The translations under genes were made by a program, and so were the position numbers. A model generated the notes under the pieces. The model did no database searches. It saw only the letters and a list, made by a program, of their open reading frames with translations, and had not been told where the DNA came from. 64,000 nt of DNA from Streptomyces sp. ALI-76-A (GTDB lineage Bacteria; Actinomycetota; Actinomycetes; Streptomycetales; Streptomycetaceae): positions 3,100,001 through 3,164,000 of the forward strand of contig NZ_JASVWB010000002.1 of assembly GCF_030287445.1 (NCBI RefSeq), in the 5' to 3' direction. The stretch's first letter is position 1. Every line of letters starts with the position of its first letter. Positions 45,087 to 55,000 of the stretch are shown in pieces.

Positions 45087-46988
45087 ATGAAGCGGGACTT
45101 ACCAGAGTTGCGCCGTGTCCGCCGGAGACGGGGCATGGCGACCGTCGCTCTCGTGGCGCTGGGCGCCGGGGGCGGCTGGGCCGCGGTGCCGGCCGCGGCG
45201 GCCGACACCGCGGTGACCGGTCAGGCGTGTGTGCCGACGGCGGGCTTCACGGGCTGCCGGCTGTACGACTTCACCGGCGACAAGGAGAGCTTCCCGGTCC
45301 CGTCCGGCGTGAACTCGCTGGATGTGCGGGCTTGGGGGCAGGGCGGCTCGGGCGGGCACAGCGCGAGCGGCGGCGCGGGCGGATACACCGCGGGCACGCT
45401 GAAGGTCACGCCCGGTGAGGCGCTGTCCGTCGCGGTCGGCGGGTACTCCTACGGAGACTCCTTCGGCGACGCGCTGGGCGGTGCCGGCGGCGGCGGCTGG
45501 GGCGAGCGTGGCGGCAACAGCACCGCCATCCGCACCGGCGGCGGCGAGGCGCTGGTCGTCGCCGGCGGCGGAGGCGGCTCCGGCAGCATCTGGCCGGGAC
45601 CGGGTTACGGCGGTGCCGCGGGCGGCGAGAAGGGGCAGGACGGCTCCGAGCCGGCCTCCGGCGGCAAGGGCGCCGACAAGAACACCGGCGGCGCGGCGAC
45701 CGGCAACGGCGCGGCGGGAGCCGACGCCGCCGCGGGCGGCCGCGGCGGTGACGGCGGCAAGGGCGGTTCCGGCGGTGGCGGCGGCGGTGCCGGTTACGCG
45801 GGCGGCGGCGGTGGCGCGGGCACGGACGACCCGAAGGGCAGTGGCAGCGGCAGCGGCGGAGGCGGCACCGGCTACGCCGACCCCGCCCGGGTGACCGACG
45901 CACGGCTGGAGAGCGGTGTGCGCAGCACGCCGCCCGCCAAGGACGACCCGTTCTGGTCGAAGATCCCCGAGCCGGAGACCGAGGGGATCGCCGAGGGCGG
46001 CCGCAACCTCATCGGCGGCAACGGCCGCGTGGTCATCCAGTGGAAGGGTCCGGTCGCGCCCGCGGAGCTGAGCCCGGCCACCGCCCCGGAGCAGTCCGTC
46101 GAGCCGGGGTACGAGGTCCCGCCGATGGCCGCGGTGGTCCGGGACAAGGACGGCAAGCCGGTCCGGGGCGTCTCGGTGAAGTTCGCCATCGACGACCCGC
46201 AGAAGCTGGGCCTGAACTTCGGCGAGCGCGAGAACACCACGTCCGTGGTGCTGGCGAGCGACGCCCAGGGCCGCGTGGAGACGCCGGTCATCTACACCGG
46301 CGGCAAGAAGGGCGACTTCACCGTCCGGGCGACGGCACCGGGCGGTCTCGCCACGACCTTCACCGTGCACGTGAAGAACCTGGCGAACCAGGTGGAGATC
46401 GCCGGCGGTGACGCGCAGCAGGCCGAGCCCGGCCGGCCCTTCCCCGAGCCGCTCCAGGTCCTGGTGACCGACGACGGCAGGCCCGCCGCCGGCGCGCAGG
46501 TGGACTACCGCGTCGAGGACGACACCTGGAACGGTCCCCGGTTCGAGGGCACCGCCGTGGGCGTCCGGGCGACGGCGGACGCCGAGGGCCTGGCCGCCTC
46601 GCGCGAGCTGGTCGCCGGCACGGAGCCCGGCACGTACACGATCACCGCGAAGGTCGGCGGCGGCGCGTCCACCACGTTCACCGTCGAGGTCGTCGAGAAG
46701 GCCGGGACCGACCCGTCCGAGTCGCCCAGCCCCACACCCACCCCCAGCCCGACCGGCTCCGCCGACGGCGGCACGGGCGGCACGGGCGGCACCGGGGACG
46801 GCGACGGTTCCGGCACCGGCGGCTCAGGCGACGACACCACGTCACAGCTCACCAGTGGCGGACTGGCCTCCACCGGCGCGAACGGCATCGGCCTGCTGCT
46901 GGGCGCGGCGGTGTCCCTCACCGCCCTGGGCGCCGTGGCGCTCCGCTTCTCACCGCGACGCGGGCACGGGCCCCAGAACCGCCGCTGA
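45087..46988 (+). CDS. Cell-surface glycine-rich protein with Ig-like domains and LASTG sortase signal
   Basis: A 633-residue exported protein. A long basic N-region and Sec signal end at AAAADT (about 42). A glycine-rich region (about 60-285; GGGGG strings with GGYTAGT and GGGGAGYAGG) recalls the fungal and bacterial glycine-rich cell-surface fold. Two Ig-like segments follow (VRDKDGKPVRGVSVKFAI... and VTDDGRPAAGAQVDYRV..., invasin/Big-like), then a Ser/Pro/Thr linker and Gly/Thr repeats. LASTG, a hydrophobic helix and RRGHGPQNRR at the C-terminus are the LAxTG pattern handled by class E sortases in Streptomyces. ATG 45087 has GGAG 8 bases upstream. No sortase gene is nearby. Confidence 0.83.
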   Translation: MKRDLPELRRVRRRRGMATVALVALGAGGGWAAVPAAAADTAVTGQACVPTAGFTGCRLYDFTGDKESFPVPSGVNSLDVRAWGQGGSGGHSASGGAGGYTAGTLKVTPGEALSVAVGGYSYGDSFGDALGGAGGGGWGERGGNSTAIRTGGGEALVVAGGGGGSGSIWPGPGYGGAAGGEKGQDGSEPASGGKGADKNTGGAATGNGAAGADAAAGGRGGDGGKGGSGGGGGGAGYAGGGGGAGTDDPKGSGSGSGGGGTGYADPARVTDARLESGVRSTPPAKDDPFWSKIPEPETEGIAEGGRNLIGGNGRVVIQWKGPVAPAELSPATAPEQSVEPGYEVPPMAAVVRDKDGKPVRGVSVKFAIDDPQKLGLNFGERENTTSVVLASDAQGRVETPVIYTGGKKGDFTVRATAPGGLATTFTVHVKNLANQVEIAGGDAQQAEPGRPFPEPLQVLVTDDGRPAAGAQVDYRVEDDTWNGPRFEGTAVGVRATADAEGLAASRELVAGTEPGTYTITAKVGGGASTTFTVEVVEKAGTDPSESPSPTPTPSPTGSADGGTGGTGGTGDGDGSGTGGSGDDTTSQLTSGGLASTGANGIGLLLGAAVSLTALGAVALRFSPRRGHGPQNRR

Positions 46989-47036
46989 CGGGTTGGCACC
47001 GGGGCTTGCCCGGCCCCGGCTGCTGCTCGACCGACG

Positions 47037-47063
47037 GGGAGCCCTCCCGTTGGGGGGGCTCCC
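47037..47063 (+). terminator. Terminator hairpin after the surface protein gene
   Basis: A 12-base stem (47037-47048 with 47052-47063, one G-T pair) with a 3-base loop lies 48 bases after the stop. A 17-base direct repeat (GCTCCCTCGGTTCCGG twice) follows at once. Confidence 0.7.
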
Positions 47064-47225
47064 TCGGTTCCGGAGGGCTCCCTCGGTTCCGGGCGTCCGC
47101 CCCCGGGAGGGCTTTCCTGCCCGGCGCTCCCCCGGCGGCCCTGACCCGGCGCCCGGGCCCCGCCCCGGGGCAGCCCCGACCCGGCGCGCACGGGCCGTGC
47201 GGCGGTGATCCGCGGCGGGGGCGGC

Positions 47226-48488
47226 TCAGGCGCGCCCCCGTCCGCGGCGCCGCGGCTCGCCCAGGGTGCCGCGCAACCGCTGGGCCCGGAGCACCAGTTC
47301 GAGTTCGAAGCGGCGGTCCGGGTCGTCGATCTCGGCGCCCCACAGTTCACGGATCTGGCGCAGGCGGTACCGCACCGTCTGCGGGTGGACGCCCAGACGC
47401 GCCGCCACCTCCGGTGCCCCGCCCCGGGTCTCCAGCCACGCCAGGAGCGTCTCCGCCAGTCTGCGGCCGTGCGTGGGGCCGCAGTGGGCCAGGGGGGCCA
47501 GCACGCGCAGGGCGAGGTCGTCGATCAGCTCCTCGGGCTGGAGCAGGACGAGCGCCTCGGTGTGCTCGGTGCAGTACAGGACCTCGCCCGCCGGAAGCAG
47601 CCCCCGCTCCATCAGCCGTACCGCCGCCTCCGCCCAGCGCAGCGACTTCGCGGCCTGCGCGAGCGGGACCGGCGGGCCGATCGCCCCGGCCCAGCCCGTC
47701 AGGGCGCGGTGCAGCAGCTCGGGGCGGCCGGCCGCGTCGGGTTCGGGCACGACCATCCGGGGCTGCTCGTACTCCATGTCGAGCAGCACCCCCTGCCCGA
47801 CCGCGGGCGCCACCGCCTCTCGTGCCGGGCGCAGCAGCACGCCCACCGCGACGTTCTCGGGCAGCGGCCAGCCGATCCGGGCGGCGCGTTCGGTGAGCGC
47901 GTCGGCCGGGTCGCCCCGGTGGTGTTCGGCGAGCAGCAGTTCCATCAGGCGGCTCTGCAGGCGCAGTCGTTCACCGGCCTGGCGGGCGGCCGCCTCGGCG
48001 TAGCCGCGCACCGACTGGTCGACCAGTCCGTCCAGGTACTCGTAGCCCGCGTCCACCAGCTCGTACATCGCCGGCGGCGGGATCTCCACACGCTGGCCGA
48101 TATCGGCGAAGCGGCGCCAGGCCAGCCGTACGCCCATGCGGTAGATCGCCTGTAGGGAGTCCAGGCTGCGGCCGTTGAGGCCCTCGCCCCGGCCGAACTC
48201 CTGGAAGACGCCGGGCGGTACGGTCGGGCGACCCGCCGAGTAGTCGGAGTTCTCCAGGTGCTGGACGAAGACCTCGATGGCGCGGCGGATGCCGATCAGG
48301 GCCATGGGCTCGCCCGACTCGTCCAGGACGACGGGCAGATGCGGGTACTCGCGGCGGATCTCCCGCATGATCTCTTCGGCGAGTTCGGGCGCCTCGGCCA
48401 TCGCGATCGCCGCGAACCGGCGCACCTGGAGCCGGGGGACGTCGTGCCAGGCCGAGCGGGACGTGACGGTTGCCGGACGAGCGGGCAC
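47226..48488 (-). CDS. PucR family transcriptional regulator (C-terminal helix-turn-helix)
   Basis: A 420-residue protein. The C-terminal PucR helix-turn-helix reads LLAWLETRGGAPEVAARLGVHPQTVRYRLRQIRELWG. An N-terminal helical RsbRD-like region (about 20-165) and a GGDEF-like CdaR middle domain complete the usual layout. Relatives in Streptomyces act as regulators of purine, amino-acid or polyhydroxyalkanoate genes, or as pleiotropic activators. The target here is unknown. It reads away from the envelope cluster. The small membrane gene upstream ends 4 bases before its start. Confidence 0.9.
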   Translation of the reverse strand: MPARPATVTSRSAWHDVPRLQVRRFAAIAMAEAPELAEEIMREIRREYPHLPVVLDESGEPMALIGIRRAIEVFVQHLENSDYSAGRPTVPPGVFQEFGRGEGLNGRSLDSLQAIYRMGVRLAWRRFADIGQRVEIPPPAMYELVDAGYEYLDGLVDQSVRGYAEAAARQAGERLRLQSRLMELLLAEHHRGDPADALTERAARIGWPLPENVAVGVLLRPAREAVAPAVGQGVLLDMEYEQPRMVVPEPDAAGRPELLHRALTGWAGAIGPPVPLAQAAKSLRWAEAAVRLMERGLLPAGEVLYCTEHTEALVLLQPEELIDDLALRVLAPLAHCGPTHGRRLAETLLAWLETRGGAPEVAARLGVHPQTVRYRLRQIRELWGAEIDDPDRRFELELVLRAQRLRGTLGEPRRRGRGRA

Positions 48489-48491
48489 GGG

Positions 48492-48644
48492 TCAACTCCC
48501 CTGACCTGCTTGCTCGTACGTGATCATAGGTGTGTTCGGCTGGTCGGGCGTGACCTCGAGCAGCGCGACGACGCCGAGCGCGGCGCCCACGGCGAGGGCG
48601 GCGGCGAGCACGACGGTGAGTGTGGCGGCGAGCAGTCTGGGCAT
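48492..48644 (-). CDS. Tiny single-helix membrane protein (DUF2613-like)
   Basis: A 50-residue protein: MPRLLAATLTVVLAAALAVG, continuing as one helix to about residue 30, then a short outside tail TPDQPNTPMITYEQAGQGS. AGAGGCTGACC precedes the ATG. DUF2613 proteins are of this size and topology and often occur next to aftD-type genes; that assignment is tentative. The gap to the PucR gene is only 3 bases, so they probably share a transcript. Confidence 0.6.
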   Translation of the reverse strand: MPRLLAATLTVVLAAALAVGAALGVVALLEVTPDQPNTPMITYEQAGQGS

Positions 48645-48821
48645 GGCAGGGTCAGCCTCTCTGTCCGGCCAAGCATCCGGACGTCGTACCCACCCGCCGT
48701 CCCACCCTGCCTGTGGGCCCCAGTGTCGACAAGACATTGACACTCCGTCAAGGGGCGCCTACGGTCCTCGGCCCATAGAGCGGCCCGAACTCCGTCATCT
48801 CACGCCCCTGGAGTGGCCCGG

Positions 48822-49808
48822 ATGCGCCGTACAGCCTCACCACTTTCCCTGATTCTGCTGGGTCTCGGCACGTTTTTGCTGGTACTGGCGCCCTTGCTCG
48901 CGTGGTACGTGCAGCCACGGGCGGCCGTGAACCCGATCGACATCGACACCACCGCCGTCTACCGCGGCACGGGCGGCGTCTTCGACACCGAAGAGCTGGA
49001 AACCGTGCCTGACCAGCGGATCACCGTGACCCAACGGGTCCGGGCGAACGTGGCGGACAGCGAACGCAGCGGCAACGCCGTGTGGGACGTGACGACCACG
49101 GTCGACACCGACAAGTCGCTGCCCGCCGCGGACCCGCACGACGCGCTGGAATTCATCCCGCACCGCTGGGTGATGGACCGCAGGACCACAAAGCCCGTGC
49201 ACTGCTGCGGGGAGAAGCCGTACATCGAGGGCGAGGCCTATCTGAAGTTCCCGTTCGACGTGCAGAAACGCTCCTACCAGTGGTGGGACAACTCCCTGGG
49301 ATCCACGGTCACCATGCGCTACCGGGGTACCGAGAAGGTCCAGGGGTACACGGGTTACCGGTTCACCGGCTCTGTGCCGCCGTCGAAGGTGGGCACCCGG
49401 CTGGTGCCGGGCGCCATCGTCGACCAGCCCGGACGGCCGCAGGTGCTGGCCGAGGAGTGGTACTCCAACCACGGCATCGAGCTGGTCGTCGACCAGGCCA
49501 CCGGCCGGGTGATCTACGCGCAGACGGGCCCCAAGCGCACCCTGCGGGCGCCCGGCGAGAAGCAGGACGCGGTGGTGCTGCTGGACAGCCGGAAGATCGC
49601 CTTCACCACCGACACGCAGAAGGAGGCGGTGCGGCAGGCCGACCGGGACAGCGGCCAACTGCGCGCGGTGGGCAGGACCTTGCCGATCGGCGCGGCCGTG
49701 GCCGGATTCGTCCTGGCGGTCCTGGGAGGCGTTTTGGTGGCCCGGGGACGTCAGCGCCCCGAATCCCCGCAAGCTCCCGATACCTCCCGGGTTCCGGTCA
49801 CGATGTGA
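48822..49808 (+). CDS. DUF3068 membrane-anchored protein
   Basis: A 328-residue protein with a membrane helix at each end (about 11-30 and 288-307) and a beta-rich extracytoplasmic domain between. Features are TAVYRGTGGVFDTEELE, YLKFPFDVQKRSYQWWDNSLG and YTGYRFTGSVP, which I recognise as DUF3068, a family of actinobacterial cell-envelope proteins. ATG 48822 has TGGAG 8 bases before it; an in-frame GTG at 48813 lies inside that site. It opens the envelope-glycan cluster, divergent from the PucR and DUF2613-like genes. The function is unknown. Confidence 0.85.
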   Translation: MRRTASPLSLILLGLGTFLLVLAPLLAWYVQPRAAVNPIDIDTTAVYRGTGGVFDTEELETVPDQRITVTQRVRANVADSERSGNAVWDVTTTVDTDKSLPAADPHDALEFIPHRWVMDRRTTKPVHCCGEKPYIEGEAYLKFPFDVQKRSYQWWDNSLGSTVTMRYRGTEKVQGYTGYRFTGSVPPSKVGTRLVPGAIVDQPGRPQVLAEEWYSNHGIELVVDQATGRVIYAQTGPKRTLRAPGEKQDAVVLLDSRKIAFTTDTQKEAVRQADRDSGQLRAVGRTLPIGAAVAGFVLAVLGGVLVARGRQRPESPQAPDTSRVPVTM

Positions 49809-50004
49809 CGTGACGTCAGCTCTAACAAAGCCGGAAATTGTCACCTCGGTGAGTAGCCGTGACGAACGGGTGGGCGAAAACTGTCCACCCCACCCGAACA
49901 CAGACCGTCCACACCCACCTCGCAGGAACCCCTGGAACACCCCACAGGAACAAACCCTCATCCCCCACGCTCAGTTCCGCACCCTGAGACGAGTTGGAGC
50001 ACCC

Positions 50005-51195
50005 ATGCCCCAGCACGTACCGTCCTCTCCCCCGTGCTCGGCCACGTCCGAGCAGGGGGACTCCCCTGGCGTCCCGGTCCCCCGGGCGTCACAGCACCCC
50101 TCGGCGCTCCCCCCACCTCCGCGCCGTATCGTCTTCCTCGCCCATCGAGATCTGGACAACCCGGCCGCCGGCGGCTCCGAGCTGCTGGTCGACCGCCTCG
50201 CCGACGGACTGACCCGGCTCGGTCACCAGGTGACCCTGCTGTGCGGAGGGCCTGCCTCCTACCGGGACTACCGGGTCGTGTCGGCGGGCGGTGAGTTCGG
50301 CCACTACCTGCGCGCCCGGTCGGCCTTCGCCCGTCAGGTCGGCGACTGCGACCTGCTGGTCGAGGTCTGCAACGGGATGCCGTACCTGGCACCCCTGTGG
50401 CACCGCGGCCCCACGCTGTGCCTGGTCAACCACGTCCACACGGACCTGTGGAAGATGCGGTTCGGCGGGCCTTTGACGCCGGCCGCCCGGATCGGCCGGA
50501 GGCTCGAACACTGGGCGCTGGCCGGTGCCGCCCAGCACCGGGGCCTGCTGGTCGCCGTCTCCCCCTCCACCGCCCATGCCCTGCGCGCGATCGGCGTCGA
50601 ACGCGACCGCATCCGGGTCGTGCACAACGGGGTGGAGGAGCCGGGTCCGCGCGCCGACCGTTCGCCCGAGCCCCTGTTCGTCGCGGTGGGCCGGCTCGTC
50701 GAGTACAAGCGGATCGATCTGCTGCTGCGGCTGTGGGAACGGGTGCGCCCGGTCACCGGCGGCCGGCTGCTGATCGTCGGTGACGGACCCGAACGTGCGC
50801 GGCTGGAGCAACTCGCCGGTCCCGGCGTGGAGTTCACCGGTCATGTGTCCGAGGCGGAAAAGCACCGCCTGCTGTGCGCGGCCTGGCTGCTGGTGCATCC
50901 CTCCGCGGTGGAGGGCTGGGGCCTGGTGGTCACCGAGGCCGCCGCGCGCGAGACCCCGTCGATCGCCTTCGACGTCCCCGGCCTGCGCGATTCGGTCGTG
51001 GACGGAGAGACCGGCGTCCTCGCGGCCGGTGAGTCGTCCTTCGCGGCGGCCTGGTGCACGCTCGCCCTGTCGGGACACCGCAGGGAACTGATGGGCAAGG
51101 CGGCCCGCGACCGGGCGGCACGCTACCGCTGGGACCAGACGGTGCGGCAGTTCCGGGCGGTGGCCGCGGAAGCGGTACGGGGTTGGGAGCCGTGA
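50005..51195 (+). CDS. GT4 family glycosyltransferase
   Basis: A 396-residue retaining glycosyltransferase of the GT-B fold. The N-terminal acceptor domain (IVFLAHRDLDNPAAGGSELLVDRLADGLTRLGHQV) has the glycine-rich loop. The donor domain shows VAVGRLVEYKRIDLLL, LLIVGDGPERARLEQLA, VEFTGHVSEAEKHRLL and VHPSAVEGWGLVVTEAAARETPSIAFDVPGLRDSV, including the GT4 E-x7-E motif. There are no membrane helices; it is probably peripheral at the cytoplasmic face, adding sugar from a nucleotide or phospho-donor to a lipid-linked glycan. The start is ATG 50005 with TTGGAG 5 bases before. A 196-base gap separates it from the DUF3068 gene. Confidence 0.92.
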   Translation: MPQHVPSSPPCSATSEQGDSPGVPVPRASQHPSALPPPPRRIVFLAHRDLDNPAAGGSELLVDRLADGLTRLGHQVTLLCGGPASYRDYRVVSAGGEFGHYLRARSAFARQVGDCDLLVEVCNGMPYLAPLWHRGPTLCLVNHVHTDLWKMRFGGPLTPAARIGRRLEHWALAGAAQHRGLLVAVSPSTAHALRAIGVERDRIRVVHNGVEEPGPRADRSPEPLFVAVGRLVEYKRIDLLLRLWERVRPVTGGRLLIVGDGPERARLEQLAGPGVEFTGHVSEAEKHRLLCAAWLLVHPSAVEGWGLVVTEAAARETPSIAFDVPGLRDSVVDGETGVLAAGESSFAAAWCTLALSGHRRELMGKAARDRAARYRWDQTVRQFRAVAAEAVRGWEP

Positions 51196-52025
51196 CACCT
51201 GGTCGCCGTGCGGGGAAACCCGTCTCGCGCGTGCCGGTCGTTCGCGGCTGGTCGCGCCGTTCCCCGCGTCCCTTTCGGGGCGCCCCGGCGCAAGGGGGGA
51301 TGAAGGACCCCTCTTTCCGGCGCTCCCTCGCCCTCTTCCGCGCCTTCCTGCACGAGCAGGACGACCCGGACGCCTGCTACTCACTGCTCGCCCGGGACGC
51401 CGTCGACCAGGTCGAGGCCTACGACGGTCCGGTGTCGGGCCGTACGGTGGTGGACGTCGGCGGCGGCAGCGGCCACTTCACCGAGGAGTTCCGCCGCCGC
51501 GGCGCCCACGCCCACCTCTTCGAACCGGACGCGGGCGAGCTGGGCGACAAGCCCCCCGAGGGGACCGTGATCGCCGACGGCTACCTGCTGCCGCTGTACG
51601 ACGGGATCGCGGACGTCACCTTCTCCTCCAACGTGCTGGAGCACGTGGCCGATCCGCAGACCTTCATCAGCGAGCTGGTGCGGGTGACCCGGCCGGGCGG
51701 CCTCATCTACCTGTCGTTCACCAACTGGCTGTCCCCGTGGGGCGGTCACGAGTGGGCGCCCTGGCACTACCTGGGCGCCGAACGGGCTCGCGCCCGCTAT
51801 CGGCGCCGTACCGGAAAGGCCGCCAAGCACACTCTCGGCGAGAACCTGTTCGCCGTGCACATCGGCCCGACCCTGCGGCAGGTGCGCGCCCGTGACGACG
51901 TCCAGGTCGTCTCGGCGCGTTCCCGCTACTGGCCCTTCCTCGCGGAGACCGTCGTCAGAGCACCCGGGATCCGCGAGGTGGCCACCTGGAACCTTCTCCT
52001 CATCCTCCGGCGGTCTTCACGATGA
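51192..52025 (+). CDS. SAM-dependent methyltransferase (class I)
   Basis: A 277-residue protein with methyltransferase motifs VVDVGGGSGHFTEEF (SAM binding), FEPDA, FSSNVLEHVADPQTFI and VTRPGGLIYLSF. The C-terminal LSPWGGHEWAPWHYLG is reminiscent of sugar or lipid methyltransferases of envelope loci. GTG 51192 overlaps the previous stop (GTGA) but has a poor ribosome site; ATG 51300 (MKDPSFRRSLALF) is a possible alternative that would remove a basic 36-residue leader. The stop overlaps the aftD-like start. Confidence 0.87.
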   Translation: MTPGRRAGKPVSRVPVVRGWSRRSPRPFRGAPAQGGMKDPSFRRSLALFRAFLHEQDDPDACYSLLARDAVDQVEAYDGPVSGRTVVDVGGGSGHFTEEFRRRGAHAHLFEPDAGELGDKPPEGTVIADGYLLPLYDGIADVTFSSNVLEHVADPQTFISELVRVTRPGGLIYLSFTNWLSPWGGHEWAPWHYLGAERARARYRRRTGKAAKHTLGENLFAVHIGPTLRQVRARDDVQVVSARSRYWPFLAETVVRAPGIREVATWNLLLILRRSSR

Positions 52026-55000
52026 CGACGTCCACGGTCCAGGCTCCTCCTCCGGCAGCCGTTCCCACCACCGCGATCATGTCGGGCCCGCCCGAGGGCC
52101 CGAGGTCACGGCGCTGGCTGCTGGGGTTCTGGGCCGTGGTGTTCGTGCTGTTCCTGGCGGTGCGGCCGGGCCGCCAGACCTTCGACACCAAGCTCGGCGT
52201 CACCACGGACCCCGGCCGGTTCCTGGCCGACCTGGGCCAGTTGTGGCACGACCAGGGCTCCTTCGGCGGTATCGCGGACCAGTACGTCGGCTATGTCTGG
52301 CCGATGCTGCCGTTCTACTGGCTGGGCCACGCGGTGCAGTTGCCGGTGTGGCTGGTGGAGCGGCTGTGGATGTCGCTGATCGTGTCGGTCGCCTTCTGGG
52401 GCGCGCTGCGGCTGGCCGAACGGCTGCGCATCGGCACCGGCGCGTCCCGGCTGCTCGCCGCCGCCGCGTACGCCCTGTGGCCGGTGTTCACCATCGTCAT
52501 CGGCTCCACGTCGGCGGCGGCGCTGCCCGGCGCGTTCCTGCCCTGGGTGCTGCTGCCGCTGGCCGACGAGCGCTACACCGCCCGGATCGCCGCCCTGCGC
52601 TCGGTGCTGATGGTGCCGTTCATGGGCGGAGTCAACGCGACCTCCACCCTCGCCGCCCTGGTCCCGGCCGGCCTCTACCTGCTCTCGCGGCCACCCGGTC
52701 CCCGACAGCGCAAGCTGATCGCCTGGTGGGCACCGGGCGTCCTGCTGGCGACGGCCTGGTGGTGGATCCCGCTGCTGCTGCTCGGCGCCTACGGCGAGAA
52801 CTTCCTGCCGTACGTGGAGAGTTCGCAGACGACGACCGAGACGATGTCGGCGACGGAGGCCCTGCGCGGCGGCGGTAACTGGGTCGCCTATCTGCACCTG
52901 GTGGAGGCCTGGATCCCGGCGGGCTGGACGGTCGCCTCCTCGGTGGTCGTCATCCTCTGCTCGGCGCTGGCGGCCGGGACCGGGCTCGCCGGGCTGGCCC
53001 GGCGGGACATGCCGGAGCGCCGCTGGCTGGTGCTGACCGCGCTGACGACGACGCTGGTGCTGCTGGCCGGATACGGCGGCCCGTTCGGCGCCCCCTTCCA
53101 CGGTGCGGTGCAGGACTGGCTGGACGGCGGCCTGGCGCCCTTCCGCAACATCTACAAGTTCCAGGTGGGGCTCGCCCTCGCGCTGGTGCTGGGCATCGCC
53201 CATCTGGTGGGCCTGGCCGCCGAGCGGCGCGGGGTCCGCCAGGTCCGGGGCCGCCGGTTCGCCCCGCTGATCGCGGCGGTGCTGATCCTGCCCGGCCTGC
53301 TGTGGCCGTACCTGAACGGCTCGATCCTGAACCCGGGTTCCTTCCAGGCGCTCCCCAAGTACTGGCAGTCCACGGCCGACTGGCTGGAGAAGTACTCCCC
53401 CGACTCGCGTGCCCTGGTCGTCCCGGCGACCGCGCACGGCGTCTACACCTGGGGCTCCCCCATCGACCAGCCCCTCGACGTGCTCGCCGACTCCCGCTGG
53501 GCGCAGCGCGACTACGTCCCCTTCGGCACCCCCGGCAACCGGCGCGCGATGGACGCGGTGGAGCAGGCGCTGCTGACCGGCGGCGAGGTCCCGGGCCTGG
53601 CCGACTACCTGAGCCGGGCGGGCGTCTACTACGTGGTCGTCCGCAACGACCTCGACCCCGACCAGATCGGCAACGTGCCGACGTCGACGGTGAAGCGGAC
53701 CCTGGAGCAGTCCGGGTACGAGCGGGTGACGGGCCTCGGCCCGCTCATGACCGGCGGCGTGATCCAGCCCGACACCCCGCTCCAGGTGGAGGGTCTGTAC
53801 GCGAGGCAGCGGGCGGTGGAGATCTACCGTCCGGCCGGTGCCGAGGTGCCGCGTCCCGGCCAGGCCGGGCTGACACCGGTCGCCGACACCGCGCGGGTCT
53901 CCGGCGGGCCGGAGTCGCTGCTGCCGCTGGCGGGCGAGCTGCGCGGCCGGGCGACCGTGCTGACCGGCGACAACCATCCCGGGCTCGGCACCCCGCCGCT
54001 CCAGATCGTCGGTGACGGCCTGCGCCGCGCGGACACCCGCTTCGGGCTGGTCAACGCGAACACGTCGTACACCTACACCCGTGACGAGCGCAACGCGTCC
54101 GGTGCCGCCCAGGACGCCGGCGAGAAGCCGCACCAGATCCTGCCGACGACGGGCCTGGACCACCAGACGGTCGCCGAACTGCGCGGCGCCCGCTCGGTCA
54201 CCGCGTCCTCGTACGGCAACTGGCTGTTCCACCTGCCCCAGCTGGACCCGGTGAACGCCTTCGACGGCAACCCGGACACCGCGTGGACGGAGGGCGCCGC
54301 GGGCTCTCCCGACGGACAGTGGCTGCGGATCGCCTTCTCGGACGACGAGTTCGACATGCCGTCGTCCTTCAAGGTCACGCCGCTGCCGCAGGAGAGCGTG
54401 CGATCCGCGCCGACCCGGGTGCGGGTGGAGACGGAGCGGGGATCGGTGAGCAGCTTCCTGCGCCCCGACGGCTCGACGCAGACCGTCAAGGCGCCCGCCG
54501 GGGCGACCGGTTGGATGAAGCTGACGATCACCGACTCGGTGGCCCGGCGGGCGGGTCTGGCGGGCGCCGGGTTCGCGGAGATCGGCCTGCCGGACGTCCA
54601 GGTGACCCGGCTGCTCCGGCTGCCCACGGACGCCGACGGCACGGACGCGACCGCCGAGGTCATCTCCCTGCACCGGCCCGCCGACCCGGCCGGCTTCTCC
54701 CCCACGGGCACGGAGGCGGGCCTGCACCGCCGCTTCACGACGGCCGCGGCGGGGACGTACGAGGTGAAGGCGAGCGCGGTCCCGGTGGCCGGTGAGGCGC
54801 TCGACCGGATGCTGTACGAGGTCGCGCCGGACCAGCGCGAACGCATCACGGCGACCGCCGACTCCACGGCGATGCTGGGCGCCGGCCTGTCGGCGCGCAA
54901 CCTCACCGACGGCGACCTGACCACGGCGTGGATCGCGGGCGACCGCCCGACCATCCACCTGAGCTGGACCGGGAAACAGCCGATCGACGAGATCGTCCTG

